From: Gordionus sp. m RMFG-2023
Lineage: Eukaryota > Nematomorpha > Gordioida > Chordodea > Parachordodidae
DNA length: 64,000 nt
Assembly: GCF_954871325.1 (NCBI RefSeq)
Contig: NC_088777.1
Coordinates: 28,807,366-28,871,365, forward strand
Direction of reading: 5' to 3'
Part shown: positions 1 to 11,048 of the stretch, in pieces
Layout of the letters: every line of letters starts with the position of its first letter
How positions within the stretch are numbered: the first letter of the stretch is position 1
The notes under the pieces: model-generated
The model's database searches: none
What the model saw: only the letters and a program-made list of their open reading frames with translations
Told to the model about the DNA's origin: nothing
Position numbers and translations under genes: made by a program

Positions 1-334
1 CGATAAAAATGTTTAGAAAAGTGTATAAATATTGTCCCGAATGGGGGCGTCTTTGTATAAAATTATATTAATCAGTTTTTAATGGTTTTTCTTGGACTAT
101 TTGATATAATTTAAAGGATTATTCATCTTGTAAGTGAAAATAACAATAAATGGGGCTTTCATTCAATTATAGAAATTGTCTATCGATAAAAGAAATTCAA
201 TTTATTACTTTATTTATAATTTATTATAAAATTTTTTGCGCATATAACATATATTTAATGAATATTAATAAAATATGTTAAATTAAGTTTCGAGTTCTTG
301 AATATATGAATCAGAATCTTGTGCATTTCATATA
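1..334 (+). repeat. Left terminal inverted repeat of the long-TIR element
   Basis: This stretch pairs with 6594-6926 on the other strand, with a few substitutions and small indels. Shared landmarks include AAGTGTATAAATATT near the outer end and GAATCAGAATCTTGTGCATT near the inner end. Confidence 0.8.
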
Positions 335-2339
335 TGGCGCCCTAAATATTAAAAAAATTGATATAATTTAAATTTAAAAATCTAATAAATAACTCACTTT
401 TAAAAGATTCTAATTTTTTGGTAGCGCATTTACTTTCTTGTGACAACAATGTATAACTACGGCCAGTAGCAGTTAACAGTGAACTAATGTTAAGATATGA
501 CATTTGGGCAAGTAAAGAGTGTCGTCTATACTTGGAAATGTAAAGGAATTAGAAGGTCCGGATGGGTTAAAAACTTGATATATATTTCTTCCTGCTTTTA
601 ATTTTTCACTAAAACAAAGCTAACCACCAATTAGAATCATAAGAATACGTTAGGTATCCTGATATTTCTTCAATAATTATACTTTCATCATTATATGATA
701 ACTATTCTATAGTACTTTCTATTGAATTGGAATACATTTTACTTTTAAATTGATGTAGATCTGTTTAAATCAAAGTGTGTATTTTGTGTGTTTCCAGGTA
801 TAGATCTAGTTTTTGAAAATCTTTCCCTGAGTAATAGATTTTCGTAATCATAATTTATTTTGGTCATTTATTCAAAATATATTACATTAATATTTTCTTT
901 ATTTAACTCATACAATTCATATGATGTGGTTATTTACTTTGAGTAAGGCCTTGTAAACTAGCTCTAGCGGCTAATTTTTTAACAGTGCCACCAATCCCAT
1001 CACAAACACTTTTCCCGAATATCAGAAAAATGCCATTTCGCCTGTACCCCGAAATCCATCTCATGATGGCAAATATTAATAAAATTTTTACGATTTTTAT
1101 CATCGGAAAAATAAAAAATTTTATTTGGCCTCTAAATTTTATTAATTAAAAAATTTACCAATGTTTTTTGAAATTATGTACTGCTATTGTATTGTGTTGC
1201 AAAGATTCGGATATCATTACATAATTTAGGCAACAAATATTGGTAAAATTATCTTTATAATATATAACAAAAGGGTGAGCAGTGGATTGAGCCCTATTTC
1301 AATGATAATTTTGTACTTCATCCTGAAGTATAAAGCTATAGTTTTCTTAAAAATCACATAAAATTAAATATTGGTCTTCGTCTAATTTCAATTTTAGATT
1401 GTTTTGATACAACGATTGTTGCGTTGAAATAAAAAAATGGAGTAATAAAGATTCCATTTTTTCAAAAAGGCATTGATAAATTCACCTACTGGTTTGGTTA
1501 TTGTTTCAAGAGTGGTTCTATCTACGGATAGCCATTGTTTGTATGTTATAAATTCGATGTCCTTAGAACGAAACAATATTTCTATTTGATCGCGTAAATG
1601 TGTTGACCCTGGACAATTATCACATTTGCCCATATAAACTGGATGGTTGAGGTGAATTACAAATTATTAAGTGTAAAATATGTTTGTATGTTTGAAAGGG
1701 CAACATATCATTGGGTAAATTTGATCCAATGATCATTAATTTAAAATTTTGGTGCTAGCTGCAATCACATACATGTGTACCACTACCTCCAACGAGTATA
1801 CAATTTTTGAGCGAATGCTTGCAAATTTCGAAAAACCAATTTTAACATCCAGGCATCATTTCTTTAAAAAATATATGAATTTCTTTCAAATTATCTAAAA
1901 TTAATCTCTTATGTATGGTATTCTCAGGGTTGGGCAAATTTTCAGAACATTGTATTCGGATACAGATACAGATACTTTATAAAATTTTGTATTTAAGATA
2001 CAAGATACTAGATACTTTAGAAAAATTTCAATAAGATATATCTTTTTTTTAAAAAAAGTATCTAAGATACAAGATACTTTTTTAAAATACTTTAAATAGT
2101 CAAAATAAAAATGTATAAAGCTTTATTTTCATATCTATAATATAAATTTATGAAAAAATATTTAAAATAAATTGTAGATAATAACAAATTTATTATAAAA
2201 GATAATGCGATATTCCATTTAATAATTATATAATTAGTAAATAATAATAAATCAGCATCATATATCAGCATTATTTTTTAATATTATTAATTTTTCAAAT
2301 GATTTATCGTTTAATCTTTGACGATTTGGTCTATTAACC

Positions 2340-4436
2340 TGTTGCGTTATTCTAATTTCTTAATCTTATTATATATTTTTATAATCTAATTTTTTGTTAT
2401 TTGTTATAATCTAATTTTATTTTATAAACGGCGTAACCTTACTTTTTTATATATTATTTTTTTTGTATTTCGTTTTATATTCTAATTTATATTTTAGAAA
2501 AGGTATAAATACCTTAAGAAAAGAAAAAGAAATGAGTTAATAAAATATATTTTTACTGACTCGAACCTCGCACCATATCGTCACCACCCATATTCTTTGC
2601 ATGGTGCCCTTTGGGTGGTGGACTAGAAAAAGATGACTACCTAATCTGCTGAGATGACCATCTAATCTATGACGATTGCTTAATCCATTGAGATGACTCT
2701 ATTTATATGACTACCTATTGTGATGATTGCTTAATCCATTGAGATGACTCTATTTAGACTACCTATTGTGACGATTGTTTAATCCATTGAGATGACTCTA
2801 TTTATATGACTACCTATTGTGTTGATTGCTTAACCTATGGAGATGACTACCTATTATGACTCTACCTTGTGCTTAACCTATGGAGATGACTACCTATTAT
2901 GACTACCTTATCTATTGTGATGTTATGACTACCTTATCTATTGTGACTACCTAAACTACTGAGATGACCAAGAATCAAACCTTAGTACGTTCTTTCATGC
3001 AAAAAGCTTCTTTCTTTATGGTGTCCCGGCTCTGGATGTTGGACTGGAATATAATAGCCAGCACCTAACCTAATGTGACAACCTAGGAAGAACTGATATG
3101 GAAGTTGAACGATAGGTTATGAATTCTATTTTGTGAGACCAATGATGATTACTTATTATTCTAATCCACGTAAGAAGAAAAGTTATTAAAATTTTATGCC
3201 AGGATAAAGGCATGTTATAAATTTTTAAAATTACTAAAATGTAAAATCATAATGGATAATATTGATATTTTTTTTGATTTCTTGAATGATGACGAATTGT
3301 TGTTAATTAACAAAACCTAAAGATGAATTCTTAAATATAATTAAAAATATTAAAAATCCTAAACAAGAAGATAAAACTTAATTTTAAATATGTTAAAATG
3401 TAATTTTTAAATCACATGATTGATTCAAATAACCCTTATAAGTAATACTTAATATGATAAAAAGTTTTTGAAATTAAAAGCTTTGAAGACAAAAAGTTAT
3501 GTAAAAAAACATTCATTTTAGAAAAATATATTTAAATTATGTGGTGAATTTTCAAAATATCTTATGAAGAATTTTTTTTTTTGAATTAAAATTAGGGTGT
3601 GAAATTTAAAATTTTATTTAAAGAGAGGGAAATGTGAATAATATTTTATTTGCATATTTTAACCTGGGAGATAGAAAATAAACAAAAATTAATTAAACAC
3701 TAAAACACGAAAAATTAAACGCTTATAAAATATAAAACGATAAAAATATAAAACGCATAAAACGCTAAAAGTATAAAACGCTATGATTAACTTAAAAATA
3801 ATATAATAATTATTATGATTTATCGTTCCTTATTCTGGATTAAAATTTTATTCCTTATTCCATAAATTATCATTCCTTATTATATATTTTATTGTTCCAA
3901 AATTCAAAATTTTATTCGTGCATATTATTCATATATTTGATTTGATCAACTATTCCAAATTATATATTCCGATTTATTCCAAATTCCAATATTCGACTGG
4001 ATCAATTATGAAATTTGAGAAATGTGAACAACGTACGATAAGGATATCAAGCTAACGATAACGTTCAACGATTTCATCAAACCTACGAGAACATTTGAGA
4101 CTTATGCGCTAACCAAGAAGAAACCGAATACAATCGAAACGGGAAAAACTTCTAGAACAACAAACTCTCTATATTTCTCCGATGAAATTATCAGAAGAGG
4201 GAGAATGTTGCGTTATTCTAATTTCTTAATCTTATTATATATTTTTATAATCTAATTTTTTGTTATTTGTTAAAATCTAATTTTATTTTATAAACGGCGT
4301 AACCTTACTTTTTTATATATTATTTTTTTTGTATTTCGTTTTATATTCTAATTTATATTTTAGAAAAGGTATAAATACCTTAAGAAAGAGTTAATAAAAT
4401 ATATTTTTACTGACTCGAACCTCGCGCAATATCGTT
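2340..4436 (+). mobile_element. LTR retrotransposon fossil (short, non-autonomous type)
   Basis: Two direct repeats of about 230-243 bp, 2340-2583 and 4206-4436, both begin TGTTGCGTTATTC and are nearly identical. A purine-rich tract (AGAAGAGGGAGAA) lies immediately before the 3' copy, as expected for a polypurine tract. The ~1.6 kb interior has no gag or pol that I recognise and contains a tandem-repeat block, so it resembles a LARD or TRIM-like element. It was inserted into the hAT transposase region after that hAT arrived. The close similarity of the repeats suggests it is fairly young. I could not assign a clean target duplication. Confidence 0.75.
2630..2975 (+). repeat. Degenerate tandem repeat inside the LTR element
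   Basis: Units built on GATGACTACCTATTGTGA and GCTTAATCCATTGAGATGAC recur five or more times with insertions and deletions. They form the 5' part of the retroelement interior. Confidence 0.65.
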
Positions 4437-5846
4437 AAGATCTTAATTCTTTTCATAACCATATTAGCAAAGCTAAATAATCTTTCAACGGGGGCTAAGG
4501 AGGGTAATATTGTGTTATATTTAATAAATATTTCTTTTATATATTTATAACTATTTAACATATTTATACTCCGCCTGTCATCTTTCATATAATTTAGGAC
4601 ACCTATTTCAATATAATTTATTGAATTATTAGAATTAGATGTGGTACTTTTAAGGCAAAAGTAATCATCATCTTCATCGATTGAAGATTTTGTTGAAGTA
4701 TTAATTTCAATATTATTTTTAAAAACAATTAAAACTTCATGTAATAATAAAATCCTGAAAGTATTTTTTCTTTTTCACCATCAATCCAACGATTTTTAAA
4801 ATCGGGATGAGAAATAGTTGCCAAAAATGCACTTTTAAAATTGTTATCAAAATCATGTATATTTTTAAATCTTTTATTTAAATAATTTTCTAAGGCAATA
4901 GCTATTGGTTTGCAAAATTGTAGATTGGTTTGAATTAAATTTGTAATTTTTTTTAACGACATTTAAAATTAGAGCTGATTCTTCATAATAGCAGTTGATT
5001 TCACTCTGTGTTTTGTCAATCGCTATAGCCAATGGGGCCATTATATTGCAATATTCTTCTAAATATTGAATTTCAATATCTCTTAATTTAGGAAATTCTA
5101 ATTTTTGACATAATTTAGGAAGTTCGCCTTTAAATTTTAATAAACTATGAAGACTATCATACAAACTATTCCATCTAGTGTAACTAATTGTTTTCCTAAA
5201 ACTGCATTGATAAGTTCTGCAGGTTTAGGCCTATTATTTGCATTCCATAGCTTAGTACATTTAGCTATTGCAGGATGATGAATTTTAGAAATGTTAGGAG
5301 AATCCTTAATAGCTCTCTCGACATCTGTTGTGGCAATTAAACTTATCGTATGGCACAAACAACGAATGTGTTGAGGCAATGTTATTGAAGCTTCTTTAGA
5401 CCCTTAAATAAACTAATAAATAATTTTATTTGAATAAAATTTTTTACTAAATTTACAATATCATAATAAATTTTAAAGAAGTATTAAATAATACTTTCAA
5501 TGATTTCGAATTCTATACATTCATCATCATTGATGTCAAAGTCATTCTCTACAGCTTCCATAGAATATCCAAACTCCTTGAAAGCTTTCTTAAAGTTAGA
5601 GCCGTTAATTGTAACAGTTGCTATAACTTTTTCGTCAATACCAAATTCACGATAAATTTCTTTATTATGATCATCTTGAAGTACTTCAAAAAATTTACCA
5701 TTAAGTATGCTTAGTTTAAATTTATTGTTATAATTTTCGGTTGAAGAATCATCTGAAGACGAAGATAAACATATTATTCTATTTTCTTCTTCCATAATTA
5801 GACAGATATAAAACGATTCAAATATGGTAGTTCTAATTGTTAGCAA
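4437..5846 (-). pseudogene. hAT transposase remnants
   Basis: Minus-strand pieces follow the hAT transposase order. 5484-5846 includes ATVTINGSNFKKAFKEFG, the segment around a catalytic Asp. 5137-5379 includes a CLCHTISLI stretch typical of the middle domain. 4874-5164 and 4729-4962 hold the helical region, and 4440-4588 carries the C-terminal dimerisation motif with PVERLFSFA. The last part of that motif continues beyond the LTR insertion at about 2280-2339 (reads NRPNRQRLNDKSFEKL), so the retroelement landed inside the last coding segment. No upstream BED finger is obvious. The frame changes several times between pieces, so the gene is dead unless some breaks are small introns. Confidence 0.8.
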
Positions 5847-6404
5847 ATTGCTATATGACGACCAACGTCATATATCAAAAATTATCTTAAAATATCTAAA
5901 TTTTGATTAAATTTTACATTTAAATCTTAAAACAATATCATTTTAAATTTTAATACTATTTAAATTAACCAATATAAATTTTTTTTAAAGTATCTGTATC
6001 TTTTTGAATACAAAGTTGGTTAAGATACAAATACTTTTAAATAATATGTATCTTAGATACTGGATACAAGATACTTTCCAAAATTTTAAAAATTAGATAC
6101 AAATATCCGCGATACTGCCCAACCCTGGGTATTCTTTTTTTCCGTCTTTGGTCAAAATCGAAACGCAATCTTTCTTGCCTGGCATGATTCTGCTTATTTC
6201 GTCCATACAATAAAATTTGGGGTTAGGTGTTGATAGAAATCAAAATACCAATAAATTAATTAAAAAATGAATTAAAATAGTGAGCATAATTTTAAAATTT
6301 TTATTTATTTTATTGATTGAAACACTTATTTATTGTTATTCTAATTTAGTAAGGCTATGCTGATTTTAGAAAATCCGATCCAATATTTATATTGTTTTGG
6401 GTTA

Positions 6405-6510
6405 TTTTATGATAATACTTTTATTTTGTATATAATTTCATAATAATACTTTTATTTTATATATAATTTCATAATAATACTTTTATTTTGTATATAATTT
6501 CATAATAATA
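6405..6510 (+). repeat. Tandem repeat, about 33 bp x 3
   Basis: The word ATAATACTTTTATTTTGTAT followed by ATAATTTC is repeated three times in a row with one or two changes. Confidence 0.75.
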
Positions 6511-6593
6511 ATAAATTAATATTTGTAATATTTTAAAAATATCAAATTATTTTAAAAAATTGAGTAGAGAAAATTTTGATATTATTTTTTGGC

Positions 6594-6926
6594 GTTTATG
6601 AAATGCACAAGATTCTGATTCATATATTCAAGAACTATAAACTTGGTTAAATATATTTTATTAATATTCATTAAATATATGCTATATGGGCATAATTTTT
6701 ATAATAAATTATAAATAAAGTAATAAATTGAATTTCTTTTATCGATATACAATTTCTATAATTGAACGAAAGCCCCATTTATTGTTATTTTCACTTACAA
6801 GATGAATAATCCTTTAAATTATATCAAATAGTCCAAGAAAAACCATTAAAAACTGATTAATATATAATTTTATACAAAGACGCTCCCTTTCGGGAAAATA
6901 TTTATACACTTTTCTATTTTTATCGA
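6594..6926 (-). repeat. Right terminal inverted repeat of the long-TIR element
   Basis: Reverse complement of bases 1-334. The outer part carries GAAAAGTGTATAAATATT in complement, with small indels relative to the left copy. Confidence 0.8.
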
Positions 6927-7209
6927 TTTTGAGAATGAAGATGGCCGCGTCCCAAACCAATTTTTTTATATAAATATAAAGGAAGAGTTTAATAATGTCT
7001 ACTAAATTTTTAAAAATAATTGAAGGTCGTATTATTTCCAAAAAATTTGACTATAGTCTTTATATATTAAATAAAATGGCCGAAATTGGTAAAAAAAATA
7101 AAAAATTTTTTTTTTATCTAAAAGTAGAATCTTTGTACGTAATTTTGATATTAAATTCGTTATTTACAATTATGTAGTTTTTAAGATATGTTTAATTGAA
7201 TGAAGGCAG

Positions 7210-7372
7210 CTTTGAACCCTAATATCTTCAAAAATATAAATGTTAGGAGGCTAAAATTTTGGCTATTTCTTAGTTATATTGACCTTTCAATGTTTACCAA
7301 ATTTTAAAAAAATCGAAAGGGGTCGGCCGAAAATCTCATTTTTTTCCTCATTTGATGTTGAATCACCCTGTT
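7210..7372 (-). repeat. Interspersed repeat, possibly a Tc1/mariner-like end
   Basis: The stretch ends in TTGAATCACCCTGTTATA, whose complement resembles the CAGGGTGATTCAA-type ends of some invertebrate mariner-like elements. Part of it (TTAGGAGGCTAAAATTTTGG) recurs with changes at about 29040-29095, so it belongs to a repeat family. No coding is seen. Confidence 0.3.
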
Positions 7373-9297
7373 ATATCATACAGCTCTACTAACATTTATC
7401 ACTCATCGGACGAGGCTTATAATAAAATTTTTTTTGCTATTCAAAGATAAGTAAGCATTATATGAGGATAAATTATATTATATAATTAGCTATAACTTCA
7501 CTAAAAAAAAAATTAGGCACTACACAAGAGAGATTTTCCTGTGCCCACTCCTGTATCTCATAACAGGCATTGCGTTCTCATGGAACTCATGAGAGATCAT
7601 GTCCCACTTAATCAATTATGCCCACTTCAAAGTAATATATGTTATGTTAAAAAAATACATTTAAGAGATTGGGTAAAGTTTATGTATTAAATAACTGGTT
7701 TTTTTTAACGGATTAGGTATAGTTCTATTCAGGGCATAATATTGAATCTGGTTCAGTTCAAGGCAGGTTCAACAAAAAGGGGTTTGGATTGATCAACATA
7801 TTTTTAAAAGGTTTGATCCGATATTGGGTCAAACCCGATCCGATAGTTATATTGATTTTTTACCACCCCCCTTTGAATCAAATTAATTAAAAAAATCCAT
7901 ATTTCCTATGCAAAAAATCAAATTATGCTTTTTATATTATTATTCTTCTAATAAGTCTATCAAAACCAATTCTTTAAGCCGATAGAAAAAATTTGATTCT
8001 CAAAAGAATAAAAATTGGCTGTGATGTTGTTTATTATATAAAAAAAATCAATTATTAAAACTACAATTAGTTAAAAATACTATATTTTACAACTAGAAAT
8101 TATGCAATCATGTGTTATTTCTAATGCCATTTTCTTTAATAAGTAACGGAGGAAAAACTAAATTTTGGCAGGTATTAAAATTGCGATAGGAAAATATTTT
8201 TAATCTTTGTTAATTAGAAATATATTGTGGTGGAGCAGACCTCAGATTTACTTATGAACAACACTCAGTAGGGAGGTGCCCTTGATGATATATATATTCA
8301 AAATTAAAATTGTATATTCTCAAAAAGATCAATAAATCCCTCAAGTATTGTTCAATAACATTTTACCTGTAAACCGATCATTACGTCGGAGGATTATAGA
8401 CATAAAAATTTCACACTTGGAACTCCCCTTGTGACTCAGTGGCACACAGGCGAAACAATTTTGCTTGAAACTGACCGAATGAAGGGGAATTTAAGCTAAA
8501 AGACAAACAATCGTAAATGGTTACCGATTCAGGGTCGAACGTTAAAAGAAGGACAAAGTTTAGATGAGTATTATATTCATTTATGTCTTGGTCATTGTCT
8601 TCACAATCTGGTGACGGTTGATAGCATTAAAATGTTTCAATAATAGAAGATGTCATTAAAAAAATCCTTGAATTAATAATATACCAAACGACGGATCTCG
8701 AGTTTTCTATATAAAGATATTTACAAATATCGCAATCAACGTCGGCCGCGTGAATATTTAAAAATGGTTGGCGGCGGCAGCACTGGTCGAGTACTGGTCA
8801 TTGATTTAAATATGATTGTATACTATTTGTTTGTATGTTCTAACCTCACTACTTCTTAATAGAGCAGTATTTGTTATTTATTCCTTTACACTCTTTACTC
8901 CTAATTCTTTAGAGTATATTAAATATATGCATATGATATGAGAAGCTCTTTTATGTATTAAAATATTTCCTTAATCTAAATTTATACTAATGGTTTTTTA
9001 TCTTCAATCTGTTTTATGCATTATCCATAGCTCATTTGTGAGTTGTGGTTATGCAACTAATTTGTATTTTATAACGATGAGACTTATCTTTTCAAATGAT
9101 CAAATTTGATTTTCTTATATTTGTAAAATATTAATTCTTTTTAAATAATAAATGAAAGAGTATCACATAAATTAGATGGTATAAAATTTTTATTCATAAA
9201 GCCCTGTTTAAAGCTTTGGTTATATAAAATGCAACGAAGCCTGTGAACCCTCGATATTTTACTAAACCCAATCTCGAACTCTTAAAATTTAGTTCAG
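7373..9297. other. Unassigned non-coding stretch
   Basis: No gene is recognised. At 7720-7860 a GGTTTGATCC-rich tract looks like a decayed hAT-type end. At about 8510-8640 the plus strand reads fragments such as CLGHCLHNLVT, weakly like the middle of a hAT transposase, but too decayed to call. The rest is AT-rich sequence with no open frame of interest. Confidence 0.4.
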
Positions 9298-9335
9298 AGT
9301 AGAGATCTATAAAAGTAGGCCCAGGCCCGGTGTAA

Positions 9336-9388
9336 CGTGTGAAAGTGATCTGTGAGATTTCGAAATCTCACGCAATCACTTTCACACG
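9336..9388. repeat. Palindrome at the Ginger1 left end
   Basis: The two arms GTGTGAAAGTGAT and ATCACTTTCACAC enclose a second palindrome, GTGAGATTTCGAAATCTCAC, so the very end of the element can fold into a ~53-bp hairpin. The right end (about 14520-14600) carries the same words in a rearranged order. These are probably transposase binding sites. Confidence 0.85.
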
Positions 9389-9897
9389 GATGGGTTGTGA
9401 GATTTTGATGATAATGGCCCCCAATGTTTTTGAAGCGATAAATGCAAAAATTTTCATGACATGAATTTAAATGATAATATAATATAGAGACAATAATGGT
9501 ATAAAACCTAACTGTTAAATTATAATCTATGTTTTAGAATAATATTTTAATAATGCTTTGCAAGATATATATATCGTTTCATTTTAAGAACTCATCTTTA
9601 TTTTTTTAAGATCATTAAGTCGAATAATGAGAGCTGTAAAATCAAGGTACATCATTAAAGTTAAGGATATAAAATATAACATAGAGACAATAATGGTATC
9701 ACACCTAAATATTTAATTATAATCTATGTTTTAAAATAATATTTTAGTAATGCTTTGTAAAATATATTGTTTCATTTCAAAAGCTCATCTTTATTTTAAC
9801 ATCATTAAAGTTAACAATATAATAAAATTTCTCTTTTTGATATATATAAATTTAATTTAAAAGTAGATTATATATAACAAATAAAATTAAGTATTAT

Positions 9898-9985
9898 AAG
9901 GTGTGGTGGGTAGTCTAGTTAGTAAGACTTACATTACCTATCCTCAAAATGCGTGTTCAAATCCATGTAGAGTACATTTTTTATT
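9898..9985 (+). repeat. tRNA-like SINE head (candidate)
   Basis: GGTAGTCTAGTTAGTAAG resembles a pol III A box and GTGTTCAAATCC a B box, with tRNA-like spacing, followed by a T-rich tail. The acceptor ends do not pair, so a functional tRNA is unlikely. Confidence 0.35.
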
Positions 9986-10098
9986 TAAATTGTTTTTTTT
10001 ATCTATCTTATCTAAATAGTCGCCGCCTCTCTATAGTTTTAAATTTATATTTTTAGTCTGCATATCATACCAAATAGTGTGTGATAAGATATGCAGAT

Positions 10099-10401
10099 TA
10101 GAGGTCTGTAATGGGCGGGTTTTTAGCGAAAAGATTTATTTAACCTGCCCTCGCTCTCACTTATAATTTTTTTTATATATATTTTGTTTTAAAATTATTT
10201 TATGGCTGGTTTGGCTCTTTATTTATTTTATTGTATTTTTAATTAAACATATAATATGGAATATTATGAAAAACTATTTACTGTTCTGATCATTTTGCCT
10301 GAAAAATATCAAATTCTCCCAAATTTTTTAACCCTCTCGCCCAATGTTGAAAATATTTTTTTTAAAGTACGGGCGAAAAAACCACCCAATCCAGACCTCT
10401 A
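10099..10401. mobile_element. hAT-type MITE, TAGAGGTCTG ends
   Basis: The ends TAGAGGTCTGTAATGGGCGG and complement of TAGAGGTCTGGATTGGGTGG enclose 303 bp without coding sequence. The same ends occur on the hAT at 40669-42368. No matching 8-bp duplication was found, so it may be old. It lies within the Ginger1 element. Confidence 0.65.
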
Positions 10402-11048
10402 GTTCAATTATTGATAGGAGGCTCCAATCAATATCATAATTAAAGTTTAGCAATATTTAGGTAGGTAAGAGATCCTTACTAACATGCTAATTTACACAAC
10501 ATGAAATTTATAAAATAACCAAATACTCCGATCCCATGATATTTCTTATACAAACATCTTCTCGATAGACATTAATTTAGACAAAGCTCATATATGACAG
10601 AAAATTTACTAGAGGCAAACCGCCTTTTCTACCCAACCCTCTAAAAATCACAGCAAAGAAACAGTAAGATAAATTATTAGCCTAAATGGCTTAATCGTAA
10701 TGCTTATTTTGTTTACCTAATATAATGTTTTAAAGATAATCCATCTCTATATTATTTTGTACTGAATTGGGTCACAAATATTAGATAAAACTTTATTTAG
10801 TATAAGAAAATAGACGAAGAACTTTATTGATATAAATATTTATACATAATTTTAAATTTAATAAAAACATCATGGAAAAATATATAATTATTATCATATA
10901 TTGCATATCAGAATGTAATTGAATATTATTTATAAACTACAACTTTCATAAAAAATATATATATAAGGCGATAAATTATAATATGAATGAAATATAATTA
11001 TATATATTTATATAAAAATTTTTTTTTAATAAAAATAATAAATAGTGA

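Larger units (their letters stand above)
1925..6127 (-). mobile_element. hAT transposon with 8-bp target duplication
   Basis: The ends are CAGGGTTGGGCA and its complement, flanked by perfect 8-bp duplications GGTATTCT at 1917-1924 and 6128-6135. Arrays of short GATAC-containing words fill both subterminal regions (about 1960-2100 and 5985-6110), as usual for hAT transposase binding zones. The coding strand is minus. A later LTR element (2340-4436) sits inside its coding region. Confidence 0.9.
940..6240 (-). pseudogene. Transposase remnants of the long-TIR element (split by a hAT insertion)
   Basis: Minus-strand fragments, read from high to low coordinate: 6130-6235 (reads near ISRIMPGKKDCVSI), 1735-1915 (reads near RLILDNLKEIH), 1394-1640 (CPGSTHLRDQIE and DRTTLETITKPV), 1234-1385 (ENYSFILQDEVQ) and 940-1070 (FGKSVCDGIGGTVK). 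Their order matches a transposase-like family I recognise from many invertebrate genomes, with conserved acidic positions that suggest a DDE-type enzyme; its superfamily name is uncertain to me. The hAT element at 1925-6127 lies inside the coding region. The gene is broken in several places and is not expected to work. Confidence 0.55.
1..6926 (-). mobile_element. Unclassified DNA transposon with ~330-bp terminal inverted repeats
   Basis: The first ~335 bases recur as their reverse complement at about 6594-6926, giving long terminal inverted repeats around a ~6.9 kb unit. The left end lies at or before base 1, so its target duplication cannot be read. Between the repeats are minus-strand pieces of one transposase (see the entry at 940-6240), interrupted by a complete hAT insertion at 1925-6127. 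I know this transposase family as a common multicopy protein of arthropods and cnidarians but cannot place it in a named superfamily. It looks old and broken. Confidence 0.6.

Noticed and set aside
6814-7177. Frames of 75 and 60 codons at the right TIR
   Set aside because: The minus-strand one lies inside the terminal repeat and the plus-strand one has low-complexity Lys/Phe content, with no family resemblance.
9898-9985. Functional tRNA gene
   Set aside because: A- and B-box-like words are present but the acceptor and T-stem arms do not pair, so a SINE head is more likely.
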